A DNA stretch of 64,000 nucleotides from Paenibacillus sp. SYP-B3998 (GTDB lineage: Bacteria; Bacillota; Bacilli; Paenibacillales; NBRC-103111), in NCBI RefSeq assembly GCF_010820665.1, contig NZ_JAAIKC010000005.1, forward strand, positions 310,001-374,000. The letters are read 5' to 3'. This document shows, one piece after another, positions 52,921-59,918 of the stretch (its first letter is position 1; every line of letters begins with the position of its first letter). The notes beneath the pieces were generated by a model. The model searched no databases, had not been told where the DNA came from, and worked only from the letters and a program-made list of their open reading frames with translations. A program made the translations under genes and the position numbers.

Positions 52921-52968
52921 AAAGACAGTGCCAAGGACGTCAAATTCACTCCGTGGGCTGTCTCTTTT
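52921..52968. terminator. Hairpin between collagen-like and lipase genes
   Basis: AGACAG (52923-52928) pairs with CTGTCT (52958-52963), with extra pairing inside and TCTTTT afterwards. It separates the plus-strand gene from the minus-strand lipase gene. Confidence 0.55.
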
Positions 52969-53054
52969 CATTACCAAGATTGAGCATTGGAGAACTGCAG
53001 CATTTGGACCTAGTAATTCAATAGTAAGCGCTTTAATGACTTACTACAGGCGAG

Positions 53055-53840
53055 CTAACCATTTGGGCAAAATCCAGGATTGTACGTACAAAGCTCTTGT
53101 GCGTAGGCTGTATCTAGCTTTACGAGTTCAGAGAAATAGTTGCCAATGGCATGGTTGGCAGAGATAGATCCCTTTTGAAACCGAACCTCATCGCCTTTTT
53201 TTACATGGACATAGTAGTAGTTTTGATCTGTTTTAGGGGATCTATAGATGACGGGCGGCAGCTGAGGAACAAGATCGTTTACATTATAAATCCTATGGCG
53301 GGTAGCAATTTGACGATCAAATGTTTTGGCAAAGACAGCGTTACCTACACGCGGTGATGCGAATGTGTATACGCAAGGGGATTCGAAGGGCGTATTGGCA
53401 ACAATATCGACCGCACACAAGGTGGCGAGTGCTCCACCCAGACTATGACCAGTTACAAACAGCTTCTTTTGAGGTGATAGTTTAGATAAAGTTGAGATGA
53501 TTTTTTTTCTGGCAGATTTATATATGCTTAGGAATCCGCGATGCACTAGGCCGCTATCCCGCATATAGGGGAATTTATTTTGTCGAGCAATGACATCTGA
53601 GATCCAATCGGACCGGGTGTTCGATCCCCGAAAAGCTATAACGATGGTATCCTTCGATTCTAACATGTACCCAAAATACTCTTCTTTCCCCGCAAAAGAA
53701 GCTGCTTTGAATGTGGAAGCGATCTCGTAAGTTCGAGGAACGACGAAAGTACCAGATTCATTTTCAAATTGTGTATAGGTTTGACCGCAAATCGCAGCTA
53801 AGAAGATAGCGGTGCGTTTTTCAAAAGAAATCGTGCTCAA
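53055..53840 (-). CDS. Class 3 lipase-like alpha/beta hydrolase
   Basis: 261 residues from a TTG at 53840, seven bases after GGGGGT; a GTG at 53861 is possible but lacks a proper ribosome binding site. The nucleophile elbow is VTGHSLGGALATL near residue 140, with oxyanion-region FRGSNTRSDWISD near 80, and VYTFASPRVGN near 165 carrying the catalytic Asp region. No signal peptide is visible, unlike secreted fungal lipases. It probably hydrolyses lipid esters inside or at the cell surface; substrate unknown. Confidence 0.85.
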   Translation of the reverse strand: MSTISFEKRTAIFLAAICGQTYTQFENESGTFVVPRTYEIASTFKAASFAGKEEYFGYMLESKDTIVIAFRGSNTRSDWISDVIARQNKFPYMRDSGLVHRGFLSIYKSARKKIISTLSKLSPQKKLFVTGHSLGGALATLCAVDIVANTPFESPCVYTFASPRVGNAVFAKTFDRQIATRHRIYNVNDLVPQLPPVIYRSPKTDQNYYYVHVKKGDEVRFQKGSISANHAIGNYFSELVKLDTAYAQELCTYNPGFCPNG

Positions 53841-54097
53841 GTAGCATACCCCCGATCCCACATTCCTTTATTAGCTATGTATATGGAGATTGAGGGGAAT
53901 TGCTTTAGGGCAAGAACCTAATTATAGAGCGGCAGTATCTAGAGAGCAGTCGGAAGTAGTGAGCCGGAATAAAAGAGGTTCCTAATTCGGTCGTTTGTTA
54001 TTGAAAAATATGGATATTGGCTTGATATTGAGAACTATTATCAGTTAATATGGTTCATATCGACTATAATTGGCGAAAGAAGGTGAGGGACACACAC

Positions 54098-55813
54098 ATG
54101 TTAAGAAGATTTTTTTCGTATTATCGTCCGTATAGGAACTTATTCATTTTAGATTTCACCTGTGCTGTAGTAGCGGGGTTACTTGAGCTAGGATTCCCGC
54201 TTGCCGTTAATCGAGTCATTGATAAATTGCTTCCGGCTGGGAACTGGCAGTGGATTTTATGGGCATGCGCTGGTTTGCTTGCTGTGTACGGCTTGAATAC
54301 GATTCTCAATTTTGTTGTTACTTATTGGGGACATAAGCTGGGGATTAATATCGAGACGGATATGCGGAAGAAGATGTTTGATCATTTGCAGAAGCTGTCT
54401 TTCCGCTTCTATGACAACAATAAAACGGGCCAACTCATGTCGCGAATGTCCAATGACTTACTGGAGATTGGCGAGGTTGCTCATCATGGTCCAGAAGATT
54501 TATTTATTGCCGTAATGACGTTAATCGGGGCGCTTATTTTGATGCTTAGTATTAATGTGAAATTAGCTTTATTAACTTTCGTCACAGTTCCTTTCCTGCT
54601 GTGGATAGCCATATACTTTAATCAGAAAATGACGAAGACATTCCGCCGTATGATGGGGGATTTGGCTGATATTAATGCGAGAGTGGAAGACAACATTGGG
54701 GGGATTCGTGTTGTCCAAGCTTTTGCCAATGAAGCTTATGAGAGAAAACTATTCGCAGAAAATAATGGACGCTTTCGGATAACGAAGCTGCTTTCCTACA
54801 AAATTATGGCATGGAATGTATCTCTTAGTTATATTCTCATGCGGTTGGTGACGGTATTCGTTCTGATTTGTGGTACATGGTTCGTGATTGATAAACAGAT
54901 TACATATGGGGAATTTATCGCGTTCGTCTTATTAACGAACGTATTCCTAGGTCCTATTCAGAAGATTAATAATGTAATCGAAAGCTATCCTAAGGGAATC
55001 GCCGGATTTAAGCGTTACGTAGAGGTTATTGATACGGAGCCAGAGGTGGCTGATCGCCCTGATGCGGTCCCCGTTCGACACCTTGTTGGCGAGATCCGTT
55101 TCAACAACGTCTCGTTTGGCTATGGACAGGAAACTAAGGTATTGAATGGCATCACCCTATCTATTCGCGCTGGGGAAACGGTCGCCTTCGTAGGCCCATC
55201 CGGCGCCGGGAAAACAACGATTTGCAGCTTATTGCCACGATTCTACGATGTTAGCGATGGCAGCATCAGTATCGATGGGATGGATATTCGCAGCATTCAA
55301 CTAGAGTCGCTGCGCCGTCAAATCGGCATCGTACAGCAGGACGTGTTCCTATTCGCGGGTACGATGCGCGAGAATATCCTGTACGGCAAGCTGGATGCGA
55401 CGGAAGAGGAGATTTGGCAAGCTGCTAGACGAGCGCGGCTTGAGACCTTCATCCAGTCCCAGCCGCTGGGACTGGAAACCATTATCGGCGAGCGCGGCGT
55501 GAAGCTCTCAGGTGGACAGAAGCAGCGCCTTGCGATTGCGCGCATGTTTCTCAAGAATCCGCCGATCCTCATCCTTGATGAGGCAACCTCGGCGCTCGAC
55601 ACGGAGACCGAGGCAGCGATTCAACAATCGCTTGCCGAGTTATCGGAGGGGCGCACGACCTTGGTTATTGCGCATCGACTAGCGACGATCAAGAATGCAG
55701 ATCGCATCGTCGTAGTTACGGAGCAAGGGATTACAGAGCAAGGCCGACATGAGGAGCTTCTGGCAGTTGGAGGCATCTATAGCCGTCTGCACAAGGCACA
55801 GTTTCGCTCATGA
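54098..55813 (+). CDS. ABC exporter half-transporter (permease fused to ATPase)
   Basis: 571 residues from the ATG at 54098 (GGTGAGGG upstream). Six membrane spans to about residue 310, then an ATPase with Walker A GPSGAGKTTICSLL near residue 365, Q-loop QQDVFLFAGTMRENILYG, signature KLSGGQKQRLAIARM near 475, Walker B ILILDEATSALDTET, and H-loop IAHRLATI. It should work as a homodimer, exporting a drug, lipid or peptide, since no second half-transporter gene is adjacent. The 3' third is GC-richer than the 5' part. Confidence 0.92.
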   Translation: MLRRFFSYYRPYRNLFILDFTCAVVAGLLELGFPLAVNRVIDKLLPAGNWQWILWACAGLLAVYGLNTILNFVVTYWGHKLGINIETDMRKKMFDHLQKLSFRFYDNNKTGQLMSRMSNDLLEIGEVAHHGPEDLFIAVMTLIGALILMLSINVKLALLTFVTVPFLLWIAIYFNQKMTKTFRRMMGDLADINARVEDNIGGIRVVQAFANEAYERKLFAENNGRFRITKLLSYKIMAWNVSLSYILMRLVTVFVLICGTWFVIDKQITYGEFIAFVLLTNVFLGPIQKINNVIESYPKGIAGFKRYVEVIDTEPEVADRPDAVPVRHLVGEIRFNNVSFGYGQETKVLNGITLSIRAGETVAFVGPSGAGKTTICSLLPRFYDVSDGSISIDGMDIRSIQLESLRRQIGIVQQDVFLFAGTMRENILYGKLDATEEEIWQAARRARLETFIQSQPLGLETIIGERGVKLSGGQKQRLAIARMFLKNPPILILDEATSALDTETEAAIQQSLAELSEGRTTLVIAHRLATIKNADRIVVVTEQGITEQGRHEELLAVGGIYSRLHKAQFRS

Positions 55814-55932
55814 ACAAAGGGGACGGCGACTCTGAGCGTAGGCGCTTGCTTTGCGGGGCTGCTGCTAGCATTACAGTTTTTTTTGAGCCAGTTGAAGCGC
55901 CGTTATGGGAGTGAACGGGAATTGATATAAAT

Positions 55933-55964
55933 AAAGGTCAGGGGCTCCAGAGCCGCTGACCTTT
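55933..55964. terminator. Bidirectional terminator after the ABC exporter
   Basis: Nine-bp stem (55933-55941 with 55956-55964) and inner GGCT/AGCC, with TTTATT on one side and TTTAT on the other. Confidence 0.75.
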
Positions 55965-55978
55965 ATTCATTTACAAAA

Positions 55979-56389
55979 TTAAAGCAAGGAGCTTAATCGG
56001 ATATTTAATCTAGCTGCTACGCCAGCCGGGTTGCTTGGGCTGCGCGGACCGCCGAAATTGAAGGCGATGATGACGATATCATTACGGCCTCTGCACAGAA
56101 ATTGTCTGACGTTGAAGGTGCGTCCGGGATTAAAATTTAATGGTGTGTTGGTAGGACCATCGAAGAGGAGCGGGACACCATTAATGATGACGACAGCGTA
56201 GTTATCGACAGATAGGAATAAGGAAGCGGCGAGTATCGACCTTCTTTGGGACAAAGTGAATCTTGTTGAAATAATGGCGTTTTCACTACTGAGGTTACCG
56301 GAATAGCAGACATAATTCGCATTGATAACAGGTACCCAGGCAGGATCGCGTGGAATGATCTGATGCGTGATAGAGAAGAATGCGAGGGT
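55979..56389 (-). CDS. Open frame of about 130 codons without a standard start codon
   Basis: The frame runs from just after an in-frame stop at 56392-56390 to the TAA/TAG at 55979. It looks protein-like: IIPRDPAWVPVINANYVC, then NLSSENAIISTRF, LSVDNYAVVIINGVPLLFDG near the middle, and a C-terminal FNVRQFLCRGRNDIVIIAF. It reads as a beta-sandwich of the kind in small structural or spore proteins. No ATG or GTG lies in the first 45 codons; TTG at 56254 would delete the N-terminal third and has no ribosome binding site. Either an unusual start (ATC/ATT near 56359-56354) or a frameshift that has removed the start is needed. I cannot name a function. Confidence 0.5.
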   Translation of the reverse strand, partial: TLAFFSITHQIIPRDPAWVPVINANYVCYSGNLSSENAIISTRFTLSQRRSILAASLFLSVDNYAVVIINGVPLLFDGPTNTPLNFNPGRTFNVRQFLCRGRNDIVIIAFNFGGPRSPSNPAGVAARLNIRLSSLL

Positions 56390-56410
56390 TCACAGGTAGT
56401 TGAGAAAGAA

Positions 56411-56554
56411 ATGAGTAAGATGACCCAATTAATTGTGATGGCGACGCATGGCCTATTAGCTAACTACGATGCTAGAGGCGGATCTATTTTTGCGGATTTG
56501 TTAGCTACTAAACAACGAATTACCCACGATATGGCGAAGAAAGCTATGAATTAA
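56411..56554 (+). CDS. Possible 47-residue protein
   Basis: An ATG at 56411 opens a 47-codon frame beginning MSKMTQLIVMATHGLLANYD and ending HDMAKKAMN. The upstream GAGAAAGAA is a weak ribosome binding site and the frame overlaps the end of the convergent SMR gene by 4 bases. I do not recognise it and cannot exclude that it is chance. Confidence 0.35.
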   Translation: MSKMTQLIVMATHGLLANYDARGGSIFADLLATKQRITHDMAKKAMN

Positions 56555-56871
56555 TGCCCGGAAGTAAATTTAAGACCAAGTACACCAACTAAGATCAATA
56601 CCATGAACAAAATTCGGGTTAAACTAATCGGTTCATTTAAAAACAAAGTGCCGATAATGATCGCCCCGACAGCGCCTATCCCAGTCCAAGCCGCGTAAGC
56701 TGTTCCGATAGGTAATGTTTTCGTAGCTATAGCGAGGAAGTAGAAGCTCACAACCATTCCTGCGAGCGTGATACTTGTTGGAACAAGACGCGTGAATCCA
56801 TTAGAAAACTTCAATGAAATTGCCCATACGACTTCAAAAACTCCTGCAATTGCCAGATACACCCATGCCAT
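56551..56871 (-). CDS. gdx: Guanidinium exporter of the SMR family
   Basis: 106 residues with four membrane spans from the ATG at 56871 (GAAGAGGAGTG upstream). MAWVYLAIAGVFEVVWAISL has the conserved membrane-embedded Glu at residue 13; GTAYAAWTGIGAVGAIIIG is the Gdx/SugE signature in span 3. It exports guanidinium ions in exchange for protons. The assignment to Gdx rather than a multidrug SMR rests on a clear guanidine-I riboswitch with terminator in the leader, directly upstream. Formerly named sugE. Confidence 0.93.
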   Translation of the reverse strand: MAWVYLAIAGVFEVVWAISLKFSNGFTRLVPTSITLAGMVVSFYFLAIATKTLPIGTAYAAWTGIGAVGAIIIGTLFLNEPISLTRILFMVLILVGVLGLKFTSGH

Positions 56872-56910
56872 ACTAACCCACTCCTCTTCGTAAGGTTGTT
56901 TTGTCTCAGA

Positions 56911-56966
56911 AAAAAAGAAAAAGCCTGGAAGCATTATCGCAAAGCGATAGTACTCCCGGGCTTTTT
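56911..56966 (-). terminator. Expression-platform terminator of the guanidine-I riboswitch
   Basis: On the minus strand the AAAGCCCGGGAG end of the aptamer pairs with CTTCCAGGCTTT, with an inner TATCGC/GCGATA hairpin, followed by a long T-rich tract at 56919-56911. Sharing of the aptamer's 3' element with the terminator is the standard layout: guanidine binding sequesters it and permits transcription. Confidence 0.85.
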
Positions 56967-57046
56967 CCCCTCCGTGACCACAGTGTATTCACTGTGTGTT
57001 CTCTCTCGGACCAGTCTGGCGATGCTCGCCACGGAACCCTAGAAAA
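56952..57046 (-). promoter_or_regulatory. Guanidine-I (ykkC) riboswitch aptamer
   Basis: Minus-strand leader carries the three diagnostic blocks in order: CTAGGGTTCCG (57042-57032), CTGGTCCGAGAG (about 57015-57004), and ACGGAGGG...AAAAAGCCCGGGAG (ending near 56952). The class is defined by these words. It lies about 40 bases after a consensus promoter and 80 bases before the gdx start, so it should turn on the guanidinium exporter when guanidine accumulates. Confidence 0.93.
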
Positions 57047-57058
57047 CAATATGAGGCA

Positions 57059-57087
57059 ATTATAAGTCGCCTTATACCCTATGTCAA
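57059..57087 (-). promoter_or_regulatory. Promoter of the gdx riboswitch transcript
   Basis: Minus-strand consensus TTGACA (57087-57082), 17-bp spacer, consensus TATAAT (57064-57059). Start expected near 57052, six bases before the aptamer. Confidence 0.9.
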
Positions 57088-57106
57088 GTTACCGATTTTT
57101 GTTTAA

Positions 57107-57430
57107 TTAGTAAGTGGCTAAATCGCTTGCTGCATAAAACATAATAGCAATAACAAATATTGCAATAATAATAGCATACAAAGCTGTTCCAATGATCCCG
57201 CATACTAAGCCAGTGGTCGCGAATCCTCTTCCTTGATCCCCGCGTAGCCGAATTTCTTTCGCGGCAATACGGGAGAATACAATGGCAATGATCCCAAGAA
57301 TAAAACCGATATATGGGATAACGATGGATAGAATACCTAGCACCATGGAAGCAATTGCTTTACCATTCGTTACTGACGACATTTGCGGTGAAGGCTGGTA
57401 GTTAGGGGATTGATGTGGATAAGGATCCAT
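57107..57430 (-). CDS. DUF4190-type small membrane protein
   Basis: 107 residues: a Pro/Gln/Ser/Tyr-rich N-terminus, then two hydrophobic hairpins SMVLGILSIVIPYIGFILG and IIGTALYAIIIAIFVIAIMF joined by a charged loop. The domain order is that of DUF4190 proteins, which have no known function. GAGGAGG precedes the ATG. It stands alone between the gdx leader and a decayed photolyase gene. Confidence 0.8.
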   Translation of the reverse strand: MDPYPHQSPNYQPSPQMSSVTNGKAIASMVLGILSIVIPYIGFILGIIAIVFSRIAAKEIRLRGDQGRGFATTGLVCGIIGTALYAIIIAIFVIAIMFYAASDLATY

Positions 57431-57532
57431 GTGAGGACCTCCTCAAGATGATATATGACCCATTATAACCATATCTTACCTACGATTCTAGAGGAAAATT
57501 GAGCGATGGGTGAGATTACAATACTTTTCCAG

Positions 57533-58118
57533 CTATTTTTGCTCCCATAAGCCAGCGTCATTCATCGCTAAATCGGCTTTATACATGTCAACCGTCTTCA
57601 AATCACGCAAGGTGAGTGGAGAAGAAGGACGATAATACGATTGAAGATATGCGTTTAGTTTCTTGGAAAAAGGGGTATATACCTTGTAGGGCTAGTTTTT
57701 TCCAGAGGTACGTTGGAAATCTATCAAGTCGGCGAGCGTATGATCCACCAATAACGTCAAAGGAATACCTAGGTCATCAGTAACCTCCTTGAGTTTTTGG
57801 TCACGTGCTTTGGCGTAAGGGGTAAAGTCGCGATGCATGACCACTTCATTCACGGGTACTGCCTGAAGCACCTGTTTGAGAACGATGGCTGGATCCCCGT
57901 ATAGCACATAAAGCTGTCTGCCGTATTGGGCATAGAGTCCGATTAAGCATCACTTGCTGGAGGAACTACCTGCCGCTGTACGCCTCATGCCGGGCATGCC
58001 ACAATAGAAATGGATCAAGGATGAGGAGATGCACACTGGGAAGTTTACTAGCGAATAGATAGTCAAACGCAGTCATATCGTCGATGCGCAAATCTTTACG
58101 ATGAATGAAAAGTTTCAT
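57533..58118 (-). pseudogene. Decayed DNA photolyase gene, N-terminal half only
   Basis: Minus-strand reading from the ATG at 58118 gives MKLFIHRKDLRIDDMTAFDY and LLILDPFLLW, the start of a photolyase/cryptochrome N-terminal domain, for 50 codons up to TAG at 57968-57966. After a frameshift the homology resumes at VLYGDPAIVLKQVLQAVPVN, NEVVMHRDFTPYAKARDQKL near 57907-57800 and ends in another stop at 57694-57692, then continues as YKVYTPFSKKLNAYLQSYY to a stop at 57535-57533. The FAD-binding C-terminal half, with the lesion-repair residues, is missing. At least two stop codons and one frameshift make it non-functional. Photolyase homology is from recalled family wording. Confidence 0.78.
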
Positions 58119-58150
58119 AGGCCTTAAATGGCATGCCTCCAAAATGAATA

Positions 58151-58197
58151 AAAGCCCGGAAAGCTGCTCTTTCGAGCGATGGCTTGTCTGGGCTTTA
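58151..58197 (-). terminator. Terminator of the NlpC/P60 gene
   Basis: GCCCAGACAAGC (near 58192-58180) pairs with GCTTTCCGGGC (near 58163-58153) around an inner hairpin, then TTTTATT on the minus strand. It lies about 25 bases after the stop codon. Confidence 0.75.
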
Positions 58198-58217
58198 TTC
58201 TTAGTATAGTAATTACT

Positions 58218-58694
58218 TTACTTGGATTGGATCGCAGTCAGTTGGTTGTAAATATCATCCCAGAGAACTCTTCTGGCTGATACGTACCGCTTCGCGTAAT
58301 AAGACTCGCTCAACTTACTCTTAACAACACCTTCGTTTGTAGCGGAGTGAGCAAACTCACCATCCCCGAGGTATACACCTACGTGAGATACGCCTTTACC
58401 GTCTGTGTTGAAAAATACGAGATCGCCCTTACGAAGATCGTTTTTGTCAACCCAGTTACCTTCTTGAACTTGTCCTTTGGAGCTGTGCGGAAGATCGATT
58501 CCGAATTGATCGAACAGGTATGAAGTGAAACCCGAGCAATCAAAACCGCTTGTTGTGGTTCCCGCCCATTTGTAGGGGGTTCCAACAAGTCCGTCTACCG
58601 CGTCATCCAAGGTGGATTTTGCGGCAAACACGCTTCCTGCGCCAACGCTCAAAAACAATACAAGACTGAAAATTAGAGCTACAACCTTTTTCAA
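58218..58694 (-). CDS. Secreted NlpC/P60 peptidoglycan endopeptidase
   Basis: 158 residues from a TTG at 58694, eight bases after GGAAGGAGA. Signal peptide to about residue 25 (VALIFSLVLFLSVGAGSVFA). One NlpC/P60 domain, with the nucleophile Cys in GFDCSGFTSYLF near residue 53, first His in VSHVGVYLGDGEF near 104 and a second polar residue in FAHSAT near 115. It cleaves peptide cross-bridges in the wall. No binding domain, so a compact form. A c-di-AMP riboswitch in the leader links it to potassium/turgor signalling. Confidence 0.93.
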   Translation of the reverse strand: MKKVVALIFSLVLFLSVGAGSVFAAKSTLDDAVDGLVGTPYKWAGTTTSGFDCSGFTSYLFDQFGIDLPHSSKGQVQEGNWVDKNDLRKGDLVFFNTDGKGVSHVGVYLGDGEFAHSATNEGVVKSKLSESYYAKRYVSARRVLWDDIYNQLTAIQSK

Positions 58695-58710
58695 CTGCTT
58701 GTCTCCTTCC

Positions 58711-58828
58711 GGTGCCTACGAGGTTAGCTGGAGGGTTCGGTTGAAGGTTCCCTATGATCCCTGTCTAGCAAGATCAATTCACCCGGTGTGGTTCCCCCGT
58801 TTCCCAATAATAATTGGGAATTCGGCAT
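58711..58828 (-). promoter_or_regulatory. c-di-AMP (ydaO/yuaA) riboswitch
   Basis: The minus-strand leader shows the class words in order: GCCGAATTCCC, CGGGGGAACCA, CGGGTGAAT, TAGGGAACCTTC, and CAGCTAACCTCGTAGGC (ending at 58714), followed by the ribosome binding site. In the known class c-di-AMP binding represses wall-lytic and osmolyte genes. The aptamer ends just before GGAAGGAGA, so action at the ribosome binding site is possible; I saw no obvious terminator inside the leader. Confidence 0.88.
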
Positions 58829-58937
58829 GAAATATTTGGTTTTTTATGCTAATTTAAATATTTCGCCATAAACATTGAAATTCCTCCTTCTCTATGCGTA
58901 ACTCTATAAAATATGCGCAATAGTTCTTAAAATAGAC

Positions 58938-58964
58938 AAAAAAGAGCCCCTTTTTTAAGGGGGC
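58938..58964 (-). terminator. Terminator of the M1 peptidase/membrane protein operon
   Basis: AAGGGGGC (58957-58964) pairs with GCCCCTT (58946-58952) with one bulged G, and six T follow on the minus strand (58943-58938). It lies 40 bases after the minus-strand stop at 59003. Confidence 0.7.
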
Positions 58965-59002
58965 GTGAACGGAACGTGACAATTAGGCATATTTCACTCG
59001 CT

Positions 59003-59821
59003 TTAATTGTTCAATTTGGCAGACCAGAGCTGATATTGTGACGTAATAGCCCACATGTGCAAAAACATGCTGAAAAGGGGGAACAGTTGATAAATGATTA
59101 GGGCTAGGAGACCCGCCCATATATAGGTCGCAGTGAAGGTAATCCCTGCCAATAGTCCTGAGGCTAATAAAAGGAGAATGGCCAGACCCACAATAGGTAG
59201 CGCATGCCTGATGAATGTAATGACGGTGGATACAATGCCGATTCTAGCAGCGATTGCGAATTGCACATGCATGAAGAGTAAATGTAAGAGAAAGCCATAA
59301 CCTAGCATACCGAAAAGCCAGGGGAGCAGTTGCACGAGCGCGTCCTCGTACGAAGTTGTACGCGCGAAGATGCTCTGCGCTTTGGGAAAGAGCCAGATGA
59401 GCGGCAGCAGGGACATCACTACGCGCAGAAGGTAACTAACCAGGAAAGGGAAGGTAAGCTCTTTTATTCCCTTGAAGAAGCGGTAACCGGCGTTTTGCTG
59501 GGCGTGCGTCAGCGAATAGTAGACGCCAGCGTTCAGCATCGGCGTTAACAGCATGCGAGCGCCTAGCAGCGCGGCCAGCCACCATAAATACGAGTGACTG
59601 AGATCTGTTTTGAACAGCTGAAACTGGCCCTCGGCGAGAAATAATTCTAAGGTTTGTTTCGGCTGTTGGCCGCCGGGGAAGCGATGCATGAGCGGTACAA
59701 GCACAGATTGTACCAGTTTATAGAGTAGAGCCCCCCAACCCATCTGATACAGGAATAAAACAATGACAGCAAAGGGCTGTTGCATGGCCGTCCAAAATCC
59801 GGATTTCACATAACTGGTCAA
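59003..59821 (-). CDS. Polytopic membrane protein of unknown function
   Basis: 272 residues from a TTG at 59821 with AGGAGGGA upstream. About six hydrophobic segments: near 15-35, 75-95, 125-148, 165-185, 205-225 and 228-250. No catalytic motif. Its start is 97 bases after the M1 peptidase stop on the same strand, with a small hairpin (GTTTTCC/GGAAAAC, near 59839-59855) between, so co-transcription is likely. Family unknown to me. Confidence 0.7.
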   Translation of the reverse strand: MTSYVKSGFWTAMQQPFAVIVLFLYQMGWGALLYKLVQSVLVPLMHRFPGGQQPKQTLELFLAEGQFQLFKTDLSHSYLWWLAALLGARMLLTPMLNAGVYYSLTHAQQNAGYRFFKGIKELTFPFLVSYLLRVVMSLLPLIWLFPKAQSIFARTTSYEDALVQLLPWLFGMLGYGFLLHLLFMHVQFAIAARIGIVSTVITFIRHALPIVGLAILLLLASGLLAGITFTATYIWAGLLALIIYQLFPLFSMFLHMWAITSQYQLWSAKLNN

Positions 59822-59918
59822 GGGAGTCCCTCCTATGCGTTTTCCGTGAGGAAAACTTGCTTCGCAAGCATAAATTGCAGTTTGTTTGAATGAAACTTCT
59901 TTTACAAACCAAATTTAA

